This document shows positions 34,840-42,997 of a stretch of DNA of 61,772 nt, in pieces (positions within the stretch are counted from its first letter, which is position 1; every line of letters starts with the position of its first letter). This DNA comes from an uncultured Verrucomicrobiota bacterium (GTDB lineage: Bacteria > Verrucomicrobiota > Verrucomicrobiia > Limisphaerales > UBA9464). Under the pieces are notes generated by a model that searched no databases, had not been told where the DNA came from, and saw only the letters and a program-made list of their open reading frames with translations. The stretch covers positions 1 through 61,772 of the forward strand of contig CAIRNV010000305.1 in the NCBI GenBank assembly GCA_903880005.1, read 5' to 3'. The translations under genes were made by a program, and so were the position numbers.

Positions 34840-37800
34840 TTACTCCCGCCGATCCACGCCCGCCCCCACGCGGCAGACGCCGCGATACGCGCACAGGTCG
34901 CACGGCAGGTCGTTCCCGTCCGCCACCGGCGCCACCGCCACGTCCCCCGACAACATCGCCGACGCCAGCTCCACGGCTCGGCGCACCGCCGCATCGATGA
35001 CCGACTGCAACACGTCGCCACCCACGCCATCCGACCGCGCCATCGGCGTGCCGTCCTTCTTGAGCTTCAACCGAAACGGCAGCTTGCCCCAGTCCGGCGG
35101 CCGCCCCGCCGCCTCCTGCACCAGCCCCCAGTCAAACCGGCCACGGTGCTCGTGCACGGCGGCCTCCACCGGCTCGTCCCGATGCCGCGCCCGGCTCCTC
35201 TCCGCCCGCAAGGCCGCGTAGGTCATCCCGGTGGGCACCCCGCCCGTCGCGCGGCGCGCCACCTCAAGGTACAGGGGCAATTGCAGGTCGAACCCCGCCT
35301 CGACGCGCTCCGTCTTGAAGCTGGGTTGCCCCCGCTTGTAATCCTCCACCCAAAGCCGGGGCCGCCCCTTCGCGTCCCGGCCGAGCACGTCCACGCGGTC
35401 CACCCGCCCCCGCAAGGCCAACGTCCCGCCCCCAGGCGTCGGCCATTCCACCGCGCCCCAACCCTCCCCGGCCCCCGCCACCCCGCCGAACGCCGCCTCC
35501 ACCCACTCCGGCTCCCCCGGCCAATGCGGCAGCACCGCCAACCAATGCCCCAGCCACTCCGCCACCTGTCGCTCCGCACGCGCCCAGGCAAACTCCACCG
35601 CGCCGCCCGCACGCTCCACGCCCTCCTTCCGCCGCAGCTCCCGCGCCACCGCCGCCAAGCGCTCCACCCCTTCCACCGGCGTCAACGAACGCCAACTGCG
35701 CCCCTCGCGCCGCAGCGCCCCGTGAAACTCCGCCAGCAACCCATGCGCCCACGACCCCTCCTTCCGCGCGTCCGCCACCTTGTCGTCCCGCTCCCGCAAC
35801 CGCAGCGCGTGCGCCGCAAAATACTGGAACCGACACGATGCCATCCTCTCCAACGCCGACGCCGACGTCTCCATCCGGCCCCCCCACAATGCCGCAGACG
35901 TCTCCGCCGTCAGCCGTTCCCGTCCCGTCGCCTCCAACGACGCGGGCGCCTCCGGGCGCCATCGCGTCGCGCCGGGCTCCAGCACCGAGCCGCCCGCCTC
36001 CACCGGCACCTCGGCCAACCAACGCCGGATGAGCGGCGACGCCACCCACGCCTCCCCGCGCAGGCCCTCCGAGGCCAACGTCACCACCACGCCGCGCCGC
36101 GCCCGCGTCAGGGCCACGTACGCGTAGAAGTGCTCGTGGTGCACCCGGTCCAGCGGCGTGGGACCCAGGCCAACCCCCGCCACCGCCTCCAACGCCTCCA
36201 CCTCCGCCCCGCTCAGCAAGCCCGTCGCCGGGGCCGACGCCGGAAAACCGCCCTCCACCCACCCGGGCAACACCACCCACGACAAGTCGGGGTTCCGCGA
36301 ACGGTCCACGGCCCCGATCAACACCTGGTCCAGCGTCGGCGGCACCGCCCCGGCCGTCAGGCCGCTCCACGCGCTCTCCACCACCGGAAGCCATTGCCCC
36401 GCCTCCATCGCGTGCCCACGAAACGCCCGCGCCGCCTCGTCCAGCCACCCCGACACCTCCCGGAACACCGTCGCGTGCCGCAACGCGCCCTCCCCCTCGT
36501 CGTCCCACGCCTCCAACCGCTCCTCGATCCCCAGCCCGGCCCACAACCCACGCATCGCCCCCGCCAAGCCCACGCCATCCACACCCCCGGGGACCGACAA
36601 CGCCCGGACGAAGACCCGCAAGGGCTCCATCACCCGCGCCCGCACCGGGTCGCCACCCCGCTCCCCCTCGCCCCCGCCCTCGCCCCCCCACGCCCAACGA
36701 CGCCCCTCCCAATGCGACGTCATCAACCGATTCTCCAAGGCCTCCGCCTCCCATCCCTCCAACGGCAAAAGCCCGCACTTCAACCACGCAAACCAATCCT
36801 CCTCCGACGCCGGATCCGACGCCACCCGCAGCGCCGTCCGCGTCAATTCCACCAACGGGTGATGCCGAAGCGGATGCCGCCGGTCCACGAAGCACGGGAT
36901 GCCAACCCTCCGGAACGTGCGCTCCAGCAAGGGACCGTGCTCCTCCAAGGACCGCATCAGCACCGCGACGTCCCGGTACCGCGCCCCGCCCGTCACCGCG
37001 TCGATCACCATCCGCGCCGCCACCTCCGCCTCCTCGTGCGGGTCACGGCAACGCACCACCCGTACTCCATCCGCGCCCCCCGCTGGCAACGCCCCCTCCA
37101 TCGACGCTCCCGCACGCCGCTCCAGCGCGTCCAGCACCCCGCCGGGGGCGAACCGCGTCCGGCCCGGCTCCCGGCCCAGTTCCACCACTTCCACCTCCGC
37201 GCCCCCCAGTGCCCGCAACGCCTCATGGCATGCATGGAACGTGTCCTCCACCACCCTCCACAACGGCGTCCGCCCCCCCAAGGCCGCCGCGCGATCCAGG
37301 CAAAACGCCACGGTCACCTCGTCCGACCGCCCCGCCACCGCCGCCAGCAACGCCACCTCGGCCGACGTCATCTCGGCGAACCCGTCCATCCACGCCGCCT
37401 CCCATCGGGGGCCATCCAGGCCCGCGTGGCGGAGGACATCCACGGCGCGCCAGGCACGCTCGGACGGGTCGTCCAGGCCGGCTTCCTCCAGCCACCCCTT
37501 CCAGCAGCGAAGCAGGCGAGCCCCGTCCCAGAGCTTGGCCCGCAGCACGCCAGGCAAGGCCTCCCGCGCGGACAACGCCTCCATCCGGCCCGCGTCCAGC
37601 CCATGCTCCTGGAACCGGCGCAACATCCCCGACAACTCGCGCGCCAAGCCCGCGCTGCGCGACACCCTTCCAAAGTACCGAAGCGAGCCCGACTCCCGTT
37701 CGAGCAACGCGCGCAGGACCATGGTCCGGCCCTCCTCCCCAAGGAGGTCGCGATCCAGGCCCGCCTCCTCCAGGACGCGTTGCGCCAGGCGCTCGAACGA

Positions 37801-37995
37801 CAGGATCGACAGCCTGGAAAAGCCCCCCACGGCGTCGTCCGCAAGGACCTGCCGCTCCACCTGGAAGGTTGCCTGCTTGGGCGCCAGGAACAGGAGGCGG
37901 CCCGCCCCGCCGCGCATCAACGACGCCCGCGCGCCCTCCACGCACGCCTGCGTCTTGCCCGTCCCCGCCGGACCTAGGAGGAAGCGAACCTTCAT
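34840..37995 (-). CDS. AddB-like helicase-nuclease (PD-(D/E)XK family)
   Basis: 1051 residues. Walker A is FLLGPAGTGKTQACVEGA (residues 6-23), and superfamily I-like blocks follow (HEHFYAYVALTRARRGVVVT). The C-terminal nuclease has the motif LWVEDYKRGQPSF (around residue 883). One cysteine (SCRFQYFAAHALR, about 719) plus CDLCAYRGVC near the end would hold the iron-sulfur cluster that staples AddB nucleases. AddB works with AddA to resect double-strand breaks up to Chi-like sites. No addA is next to it, which is unusual. An in-frame extension upstream to 38250 is only the translation of palindromic repeat copy D, so I use ATG 37995. Confidence 0.88.
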   Translation of the reverse strand: MKVRFLLGPAGTGKTQACVEGARASLMRGGAGRLLFLAPKQATFQVERQVLADDAVGGFSRLSILSFERLAQRVLEEAGLDRDLLGEEGRTMVLRALLERESGSLRYFGRVSRSAGLARELSGMLRRFQEHGLDAGRMEALSAREALPGVLRAKLWDGARLLRCWKGWLEEAGLDDPSERAWRAVDVLRHAGLDGPRWEAAWMDGFAEMTSAEVALLAAVAGRSDEVTVAFCLDRAAALGGRTPLWRVVEDTFHACHEALRALGGAEVEVVELGREPGRTRFAPGGVLDALERRAGASMEGALPAGGADGVRVVRCRDPHEEAEVAARMVIDAVTGGARYRDVAVLMRSLEEHGPLLERTFRRVGIPCFVDRRHPLRHHPLVELTRTALRVASDPASEEDWFAWLKCGLLPLEGWEAEALENRLMTSHWEGRRWAWGGEGGGEGERGGDPVRARVMEPLRVFVRALSVPGGVDGVGLAGAMRGLWAGLGIEERLEAWDDEGEGALRHATVFREVSGWLDEAARAFRGHAMEAGQWLPVVESAWSGLTAGAVPPTLDQVLIGAVDRSRNPDLSWVVLPGWVEGGFPASAPATGLLSGAEVEALEAVAGVGLGPTPLDRVHHEHFYAYVALTRARRGVVVTLASEGLRGEAWVASPLIRRWLAEVPVEAGGSVLEPGATRWRPEAPASLEATGRERLTAETSAALWGGRMETSASALERMASCRFQYFAAHALRLRERDDKVADARKEGSWAHGLLAEFHGALRREGRSWRSLTPVEGVERLAAVARELRRKEGVERAGGAVEFAWARAERQVAEWLGHWLAVLPHWPGEPEWVEAAFGGVAGAGEGWGAVEWPTPGGGTLALRGRVDRVDVLGRDAKGRPRLWVEDYKRGQPSFKTERVEAGFDLQLPLYLEVARRATGGVPTGMTYAALRAERSRARHRDEPVEAAVHEHRGRFDWGLVQEAAGRPPDWGKLPFRLKLKKDGTPMARSDGVGGDVLQSVIDAAVRRAVELASAMLSGDVAVAPVADGNDLPCDLCAYRGVCRVGAGVDRRE

Positions 37996-38068
37996 CCGGC
38001 GACCCTGCCCCCGGACCGCCACGCCGTGAACGCCAATTTCAACCACCCCATGGGGTCCGGCATACCCA

Positions 38069-38232
38069 GGCCCATGCAGTTGGGAGGGAAGTGATTGCGC
38101 CGCAGATTCTTTCGCAAGACGAGGAGTGAGCGAGGCGCGGGCCGGTACGAGGCCCGTAACGAGCGAAGGACGAAGCTCTTGCGAAAGAAGATCAAGCAAG
38201 CAAGACCGATCCAACTGAATCGTTACGGCTAA
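38069..38232 (-). repeat. Dispersed palindromic repeat, copy D (full length, own arm sequence)
   Basis: About 164 bp. The inner arms TCTTTCGCAAGA (38108-38119) and TCTTGCGAAAGA (38177-38188) match perfectly, but with a sequence different from copies A and E. The centre is GGGCC-GGTACGA-GGCCC. The right terminal arm reads CCAACTGAATCGTTACGGCT; the left one is worn (CCCATGCAGTTGGGAGGG). It lies between the AddB-like start and the trigger-factor stop. Confidence 0.85.
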
Positions 38233-38307
38233 ACCCAACGCCTCACCCACGCCGTGGGGTGGGTGATCCCACGCGACAGCACGGATGGCGAACCTCCGTG
38301 GCCCGGG

Positions 38308-39636
38308 TCAGGAGGCGGCAGGAGCCTCGGGCAACGGCGCGACGTCCTCGATGACGGCGTTGATCTCCAGGAACTCGAGCACCTTGCCCACCAAGATGTC
38401 CTGGCGAACCTCACCCGCCGCGTTCCGCTCCTGGATGGCCTTCACCATCTTCTCGGGGGTCGTGTTGTTCTGCTGGGCCAGCAGCAGCACGCGCTGGGTC
38501 ATCTCGCGGTCGGACACGGACAGCTTCTCCGCCGCCGCGATGCGATTGAGGATGAAGGCGCCCTTGACCCGGTCACGGGCGCTGACGGCCGCGTTCTGGT
38601 AGATCTCGTCCTTCTTCTCCTCGATGACCTCCTTGGGAACGCCGCGCTGCTGGTTTTCGTTGACGATGTTGTACACGACGGAGCGCGTCTCGCTCGCGAC
38701 GATGCTCTCGGGCAGGTCGAATTCGAGCTGGGCCATGAGGGCCTTCAGGAGCTGGTCACGGACCGCCTTCTTCTGGCGCATGTCGAGCTCCCGCTGGAGG
38801 TCGGTGCGGATGCCTTGCAGCAACACGCTCATCGTGTCGGCCCCGAAGGACTTCGCGAAGGCGTCGTCGGCCTCGGGCAGGACCTTCTGCTTCACGCCCG
38901 TGACGGTGACCTCATAGACCACGTTCTTGCCGGCGAGTTCCTTGTGGACGAAGTCGGCGGGCAACGTGAGCGGGATGGTCCGCTTGTCGCCGACCGAGGC
39001 GCCCACCAGGGGCTCGGTGAAGCCTGGGATGAAGGAACCCGGGCGCACCAGCATCCAAGAGTTCTCCTTCGCCGTCAGCCCCATGGCCGTCGGGGACAAG
39101 GCCGTCAACGGCTGGCCGTCGCACGTTCCCACGTAGCTCACGACCGCCACGTCGCCTTCCTGGATCGGGCGCTGCACGTCCTCAAACTTGGCTTGCTGCT
39201 CCCGCAGGATGCCGAGCGCGCGATCCACGTCGGCGTCGGTCGCCACGCGCAGCTCGCGCTTGGCCGCCAAGCCCTTGTAGCTCGGGAGCACGAACTCGGG
39301 CGCCACCTCGACCGTCGCGGTGAACTGAAGCGCTTGATTGCGACCAAATTGCTGCTCCTCGACGTTCAACGTCACCACCACCTCCAGCTTCTCCTGCGCG
39401 GCGGCGTCCCGGAAGCTCCCCTCCACCAGCTTCTTGCGGGCCTCCTCTCGGATGTTCGACTCATAGGACTTCTGGATCAGGTGCCGGGGGGCCTTTCCAG
39501 GGCGGAACCCAGGAAGCTGCGCGGCCTTTTGAAACTGCACCGCAACGTCGTCAAACGCGGCGTTGACCTTCTCCACGGGAACCTCCACTCGGAGGAGCTT
39601 CTTGCACGGACCCAGATGTTCGACGGAAACGTTCAC
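38308..39636 (-). CDS. tig: Trigger factor
   Basis: 442 residues with GTG start. The N-terminal ribosome-binding domain contains the signature FRPGKAPRHLI (as GFRPGK in the family). The FKBP-like domain (about 150-240) shows GDVAVVSYVGTCDG and FIPGFTEPLVGASVGDKRTI, and the helical C-terminal chaperone domain follows. It binds nascent chains at the ribosome exit and helps them fold. The GTG at 39636, with AAAGG ten bases upstream, gives MNVSVEHLGPCKKLL. The longer frame from 39720 has no homology. The gene stands alone; clpP and clpX, often next to tig, are not here. Confidence 0.94.
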   Translation of the reverse strand: MNVSVEHLGPCKKLLRVEVPVEKVNAAFDDVAVQFQKAAQLPGFRPGKAPRHLIQKSYESNIREEARKKLVEGSFRDAAAQEKLEVVVTLNVEEQQFGRNQALQFTATVEVAPEFVLPSYKGLAAKRELRVATDADVDRALGILREQQAKFEDVQRPIQEGDVAVVSYVGTCDGQPLTALSPTAMGLTAKENSWMLVRPGSFIPGFTEPLVGASVGDKRTIPLTLPADFVHKELAGKNVVYEVTVTGVKQKVLPEADDAFAKSFGADTMSVLLQGIRTDLQRELDMRQKKAVRDQLLKALMAQLEFDLPESIVASETRSVVYNIVNENQQRGVPKEVIEEKKDEIYQNAAVSARDRVKGAFILNRIAAAEKLSVSDREMTQRVLLLAQQNNTTPEKMVKAIQERNAAGEVRQDILVGKVLEFLEINAVIEDVAPLPEAPAAS

Positions 39637-39956
39637 GGTTTTGTTGCCTTTTGTCGGGGCGCGACCCCGACGGATGTTGTCGCTCGTTCCCTTTCCGACC
39701 GGACGGGCCCGGTGCGGCAAAGGGAGCGGATGCTAGAAACTTGGTTTTGATCGGGTCAAGGCGTTGTTCGGGGCAGTTCCATGGCTCATCCCATCACCGC
39801 GAGGCGATCCGCCGGATGCTGCCGATGGCTTCCAACCGTCCCGCGCTCGCCCATTCCGATGTTTCCTTCCTCCCCCGACCCGGGCCCAATGCCGTGCCTC
39901 TCCCCCGGGGGTACCGCATGAATGGCTTTCTCCATGAACTGATTTTCACGGCGTTC

Positions 39957-40013
39957 GCCGGAATGATCCGATGGGATCGATCCTCCTGGCTGGATGTGCT
40001 TCCGCGACCTTTC
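39957..40013 (+). repeat. Degenerate fragment of the dispersed palindromic repeat
   Basis: GCCGGAATGATCCGATGGGA and the following GATCGATCCTCCTGGCTGGA align with the GCCGGAACGATTCAGTTGGA-TCGGTCGTGCTGGCTCGA start of copy B, with about a quarter of positions changed. It sits upstream of the sulfatase gene in the gap after trigger factor and looks like an old copy. Confidence 0.5.
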
Positions 40014-40097
40014 CGCTTCATGCCCGCGTTCCCGCCCTCGGGGAAGGCCTCGACCGGTCCTGGTCTCGCATCGCCGCTTCGGCCCGGTGGGTTCGCC

Positions 40098-41579
40098 ATG
40101 CGCCTCGCCGCAGGCCTTGCCTTCACCCTCGCCCTGCCCGGGATGCCGGACGTCGCGGTGGCCGCCCGTCCCGTCGAGGCCCAGGCCGAACGCCCCAGCT
40201 TCCTCTTCCTGTTCGCCGACGACCAGCGGGCGGACACGATCTCGGCATGGGGCAATCGTCACATCCAAACGCCCCACCTGGATCGCCTGGCCCGCGCCGG
40301 CACGAGCTTCAAGGCCAACTATTGCGCCGGATCCAACAACGGCGCCGTCTGCATCCCCAGCCGCGCCATGTTGATGGGCGGACGTTCGTGGCGCCGCGTC
40401 GGGCCCGGGTTGGAGAATGTCGTGACCTTCCCCGAATGGCTCGGCCAGCATGGGTACCAGACCTTCGCCACGGGCAAATGGCACAATGGACAGAAGTCCC
40501 TCACGCGCTCCTTCCAGTCCGGCCGCGCCCTGTTCCTCGGCGGCATGTCGGACCACACGCGAACCCCGGTCGTGGACCTGGACGGCGGCATCGTGTCCGC
40601 GCCCCGCACCGCATCGGCGTACTCCAGCGAAGCCTTCGCGGATGCGGCCATTCAATTCCTGCGGTCCGCGGAGCCCGGCCGGCCGTTCCTGTGCTACGTG
40701 GCCTTCACCGCGCCCCATGACCCGCGCAACCCGCCCACGAACGCCGTGCTGCCCTACTACCGCAAGCGCCCGCCGTTGCCGCCCAACTTCCTTCCCCAGC
40801 ACCCCTTCGACAACGGCTGGATGCGCAACCTGCGCGACGAGGATCTCGCGCCGTATCCCCGCACGCCCGACGTGATCCGGGACCAGCTCGCCGAGTATTA
40901 CGGCTTGATCACGCACCTCGACCAGCAGGTGGGGCGCATCATGGCCGCCCTCGCGACGTCACCGCAGGCCCGCAACACCGTGGTCGTGTATGCGGCGGAC
41001 CACGGCCTTGCGCTGGGCAGCCACGGCCTCCTGGGCAAGCAAAGCCTCTACGAGCACAGCATGCGCTGCCCCCTCATCCTGGCCGGGCCCGGCATCCCCA
41101 AGGGCCGTTCCATCCATGGGTTCACCTACCTCCTCGACCTCTTCCCCACGCTGTGCGACCTCGCCAACCTCCCCGCCCCGGCCGGCCTCGAAGGACGAAG
41201 CCTTCGCCCGCTTTGGTCGCCAGCCGCCGCCACCGGTCCGTGGCGCGACTCCGTCTTCTTGGCCTTCACCGACACCATGCGGTCGTTTCGCGACGAGCGC
41301 TGGAAGCTGATCGTTTACCCGCCCACGGGCCGGCGACAATTGTTCGACCTGCGGCGGGATCCCCATGAGCGAAGGAACCTCGCCGGCTCGCCGGGCCATC
41401 GCGCCCGCGAGGAGGCGCTTCTCGCAAGGATGCGTGAAGCCCAGGAACGCGACGGCGACCCGCTGCCGTTGTCCAGCGAGGCCGCGCGCCCCTCGAGCAT
41501 CGACCTCTCCCATGGGTATCGACGCAACCCCGACAAGGAACAGCCCGCGTGGATCGTCGAGAAGTACTTCGGGCGCTGA
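40098..41579 (+). CDS. Exported sulfatase (arylsulfatase family)
   Basis: 493 residues. Signal peptide MRLAAGLAFTLALPGMPDVA is followed by the sulfatase core: PSFLFLFADDQRADTISAWG (calcium-binding Asp pair), NNGAVCIPSRAMLMGGRS with Cys85 in CxPSR to be turned into formylglycine, KWHNGQKS, and VYAADHGLALGSHGLLGKQS. The CxPSR form needs formylglycine-generating enzyme or the anaerobic maturase, neither of which is in the window. Verrucomicrobia use many such enzymes on sulfated algal or host glycans. Start 40098 gives the signal peptide; the frame upstream is open to 39651 but covers the gap and an old repeat. Confidence 0.92.
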   Translation: MRLAAGLAFTLALPGMPDVAVAARPVEAQAERPSFLFLFADDQRADTISAWGNRHIQTPHLDRLARAGTSFKANYCAGSNNGAVCIPSRAMLMGGRSWRRVGPGLENVVTFPEWLGQHGYQTFATGKWHNGQKSLTRSFQSGRALFLGGMSDHTRTPVVDLDGGIVSAPRTASAYSSEAFADAAIQFLRSAEPGRPFLCYVAFTAPHDPRNPPTNAVLPYYRKRPPLPPNFLPQHPFDNGWMRNLRDEDLAPYPRTPDVIRDQLAEYYGLITHLDQQVGRIMAALATSPQARNTVVVYAADHGLALGSHGLLGKQSLYEHSMRCPLILAGPGIPKGRSIHGFTYLLDLFPTLCDLANLPAPAGLEGRSLRPLWSPAAATGPWRDSVFLAFTDTMRSFRDERWKLIVYPPTGRRQLFDLRRDPHERRNLAGSPGHRAREEALLARMREAQERDGDPLPLSSEAARPSSIDLSHGYRRNPDKEQPAWIVEKYFGR

Positions 41580-41598
41580 TGAACCGCGCCTTCCGGCG

Positions 41599-42213
41599 CT
41601 ACTCACGAGCCAACGACGCGGGCTCGTCGCCGTGCGAGAACCACCCGAGGACCAGGTCGCGCAGGCGCTCCCATAGCCCGGGGCCTTCGTCACCCGAGCC
41701 GCTCGCCTCGTCCTCCTCCTCCACCCCATCCATCCAGTCGCTCGCGGCCGTGCGCCGCAGGAAATTCACGACTTCCAAGGCCGCGACGTAGTTCGCCCGC
41801 GTATGCCTCACGCTGGCGAGTTCGGCTTGGCTCTCCGCCGTGGCGTATCGAACCGGATCAATGCGTTGCAGCAGCCGATACAGCTCCGCCGCCAGCTTCG
41901 CGTTGAGCACGCTCCGTTCCAGCAAGGTCTCGCCCGGCCGCAGCGGCTCCTGGGCCAGGCCTTGCCGTCGTAGGCTCTCCGCGCGGATCGCTTCGTACGC
42001 GGCGACCGGATCCCGACCGACCAACCACCAGTTCGCCTCCAGCCGGGAAATCGCGTCGATGGAGTGAGCTTCCTTGAGGATGCGCTGGACGGTCCATTCT
42101 CGGGCCCGGGGCCGGAACGGGCCATCGGATGCACGCGCGGCTCCGGGGAGCATGCAGAGGATGAGCATTGCCACGGCGAGACCGGGCGCCGGGTCAAGGG
42201 ACTTGGTTTCCAT
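41599..42213 (-). CDS. Exported protein of unknown function
   Basis: 204 residues. An N-terminal signal (LDPAPGLAVAMLILCMLPGA, likely cut after ARA) is followed by a helical, charged domain (REWTVQRILKEAHSIDAISR, LNAKLAAELYRLLQRIDPVR, VRHTRANYVAALEVVNFLRR) and an acidic Gly/Ser linker before a short amphipathic end. I recognise no family. It is convergent with the sulfatase gene, with only 19 bases between the two stops, and divergent from nothing obvious. Confidence 0.65.
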   Translation of the reverse strand: METKSLDPAPGLAVAMLILCMLPGAARASDGPFRPRAREWTVQRILKEAHSIDAISRLEANWWLVGRDPVAAYEAIRAESLRRQGLAQEPLRPGETLLERSVLNAKLAAELYRLLQRIDPVRYATAESQAELASVRHTRANYVAALEVVNFLRRTAASDWMDGVEEEDEASGSGDEGPGLWERLRDLVLGWFSHGDEPASLARE

Positions 42214-42289
42214 CGTTGGGATGGAACGCCTAGGCCGACGACGCAGGACGCCGCCACTTTTCCTTCCGCCCTTTTCATGGATGCCTCAA

Positions 42290-42859
42290 TCACGTCCCGA
42301 ATCGCCAGCGAGTGCCCACCCAATCCAGGACGCGGTCCAAGCCATGACGGCCCACCAACCGTCCCAGGATTCGCGCGCCTTCCCGCGACCCGGACGGCCC
42401 ACGCTCCAGCAGCCGCGCCAGCCCATGGCGCGCACGCTCAAGGTCGGGCTCCTCCGATGCTTGCCCGCGTTGCAGGAGCTCCAGGACACGGGTCAATCCC
42501 TCCTCGCCCACGTCCGCCGCCACCTCCCGGAAGACCGTCGCCCGTGCGCCGCTATCGAATCCAGGTGGACCAAAGACGGCGTCCAGTTGGCCCAATGCGT
42601 CGGCGATGGCCGCCTCGCTCCAGTCGCCGCCCGCCGCCGACCCGAGGACCGGCGACGCGGCATCCTTCCGCTGCGCAACCCCGTGCCCCAACGCCCACCG
42701 CAACGAATGCGACGCGGGTCCGGACGCCAGCCGCCACGACCAACGCCCGTCCTCGCCGCGGTGCGCGTCAATCCCCAGCGTGACCTCCCCGTCGAACCCG
42801 GCCAATTCGTCCCGCAAGGCCTGCATCGCCTCCATCAAGTCGCCCATGCCGGCATCCAA
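42290..42859 (-). CDS. Hypothetical protein upstream of the HrpA-like helicase
   Basis: 189 residues, not recognised. The first half has a beta-strand pattern (GEVTLGIDAHRGEDGRWSWR) and the second is helical (ATVFREVAADVGEEGLTRVL, ARHGLARLLERGPSGSREGA). It lies divergent from the helicase gene with about 140 bases between the starts. ATGs at 42847 and 42835 are also possible. The opposite frame in this stretch is open as well because of the high GC content, so this call is moderate. Confidence 0.55.
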   Translation of the reverse strand: MDAGMGDLMEAMQALRDELAGFDGEVTLGIDAHRGEDGRWSWRLASGPASHSLRWALGHGVAQRKDAASPVLGSAAGGDWSEAAIADALGQLDAVFGPPGFDSGARATVFREVAADVGEEGLTRVLELLQRGQASEEPDLERARHGLARLLERGPSGSREGARILGRLVGRHGLDRVLDWVGTRWRFGT

Positions 42860-42997
42860 TCACCAAGGGCCGGCGACCGGAACCAAGAAGGCAACCGAAC
42901 CCATCGTGCCGTCGCACTCGCTCGTCTCGCGGGACGTCCGCGGTCGCGACTCGCGTTTGGCCATCGCGGGCCGGCCATGGCAGCCTCCCCCTGCGGG

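Noticed and set aside
33011-37977. Very long open frames (over 700 and 1100 codons) on the plus strand opposite cimA and the AddB-like gene
   Set aside because: They are antisense shadows caused by high GC content; the peptides are Arg/Pro/His-rich without motifs, while the minus strand encodes clear families.
38000-38250. N-terminal extension of the AddB-like protein
   Set aside because: The extra residues (SLVTGLVPARASLTPRL) are the translation of palindromic repeat copy D and recur at other copies.
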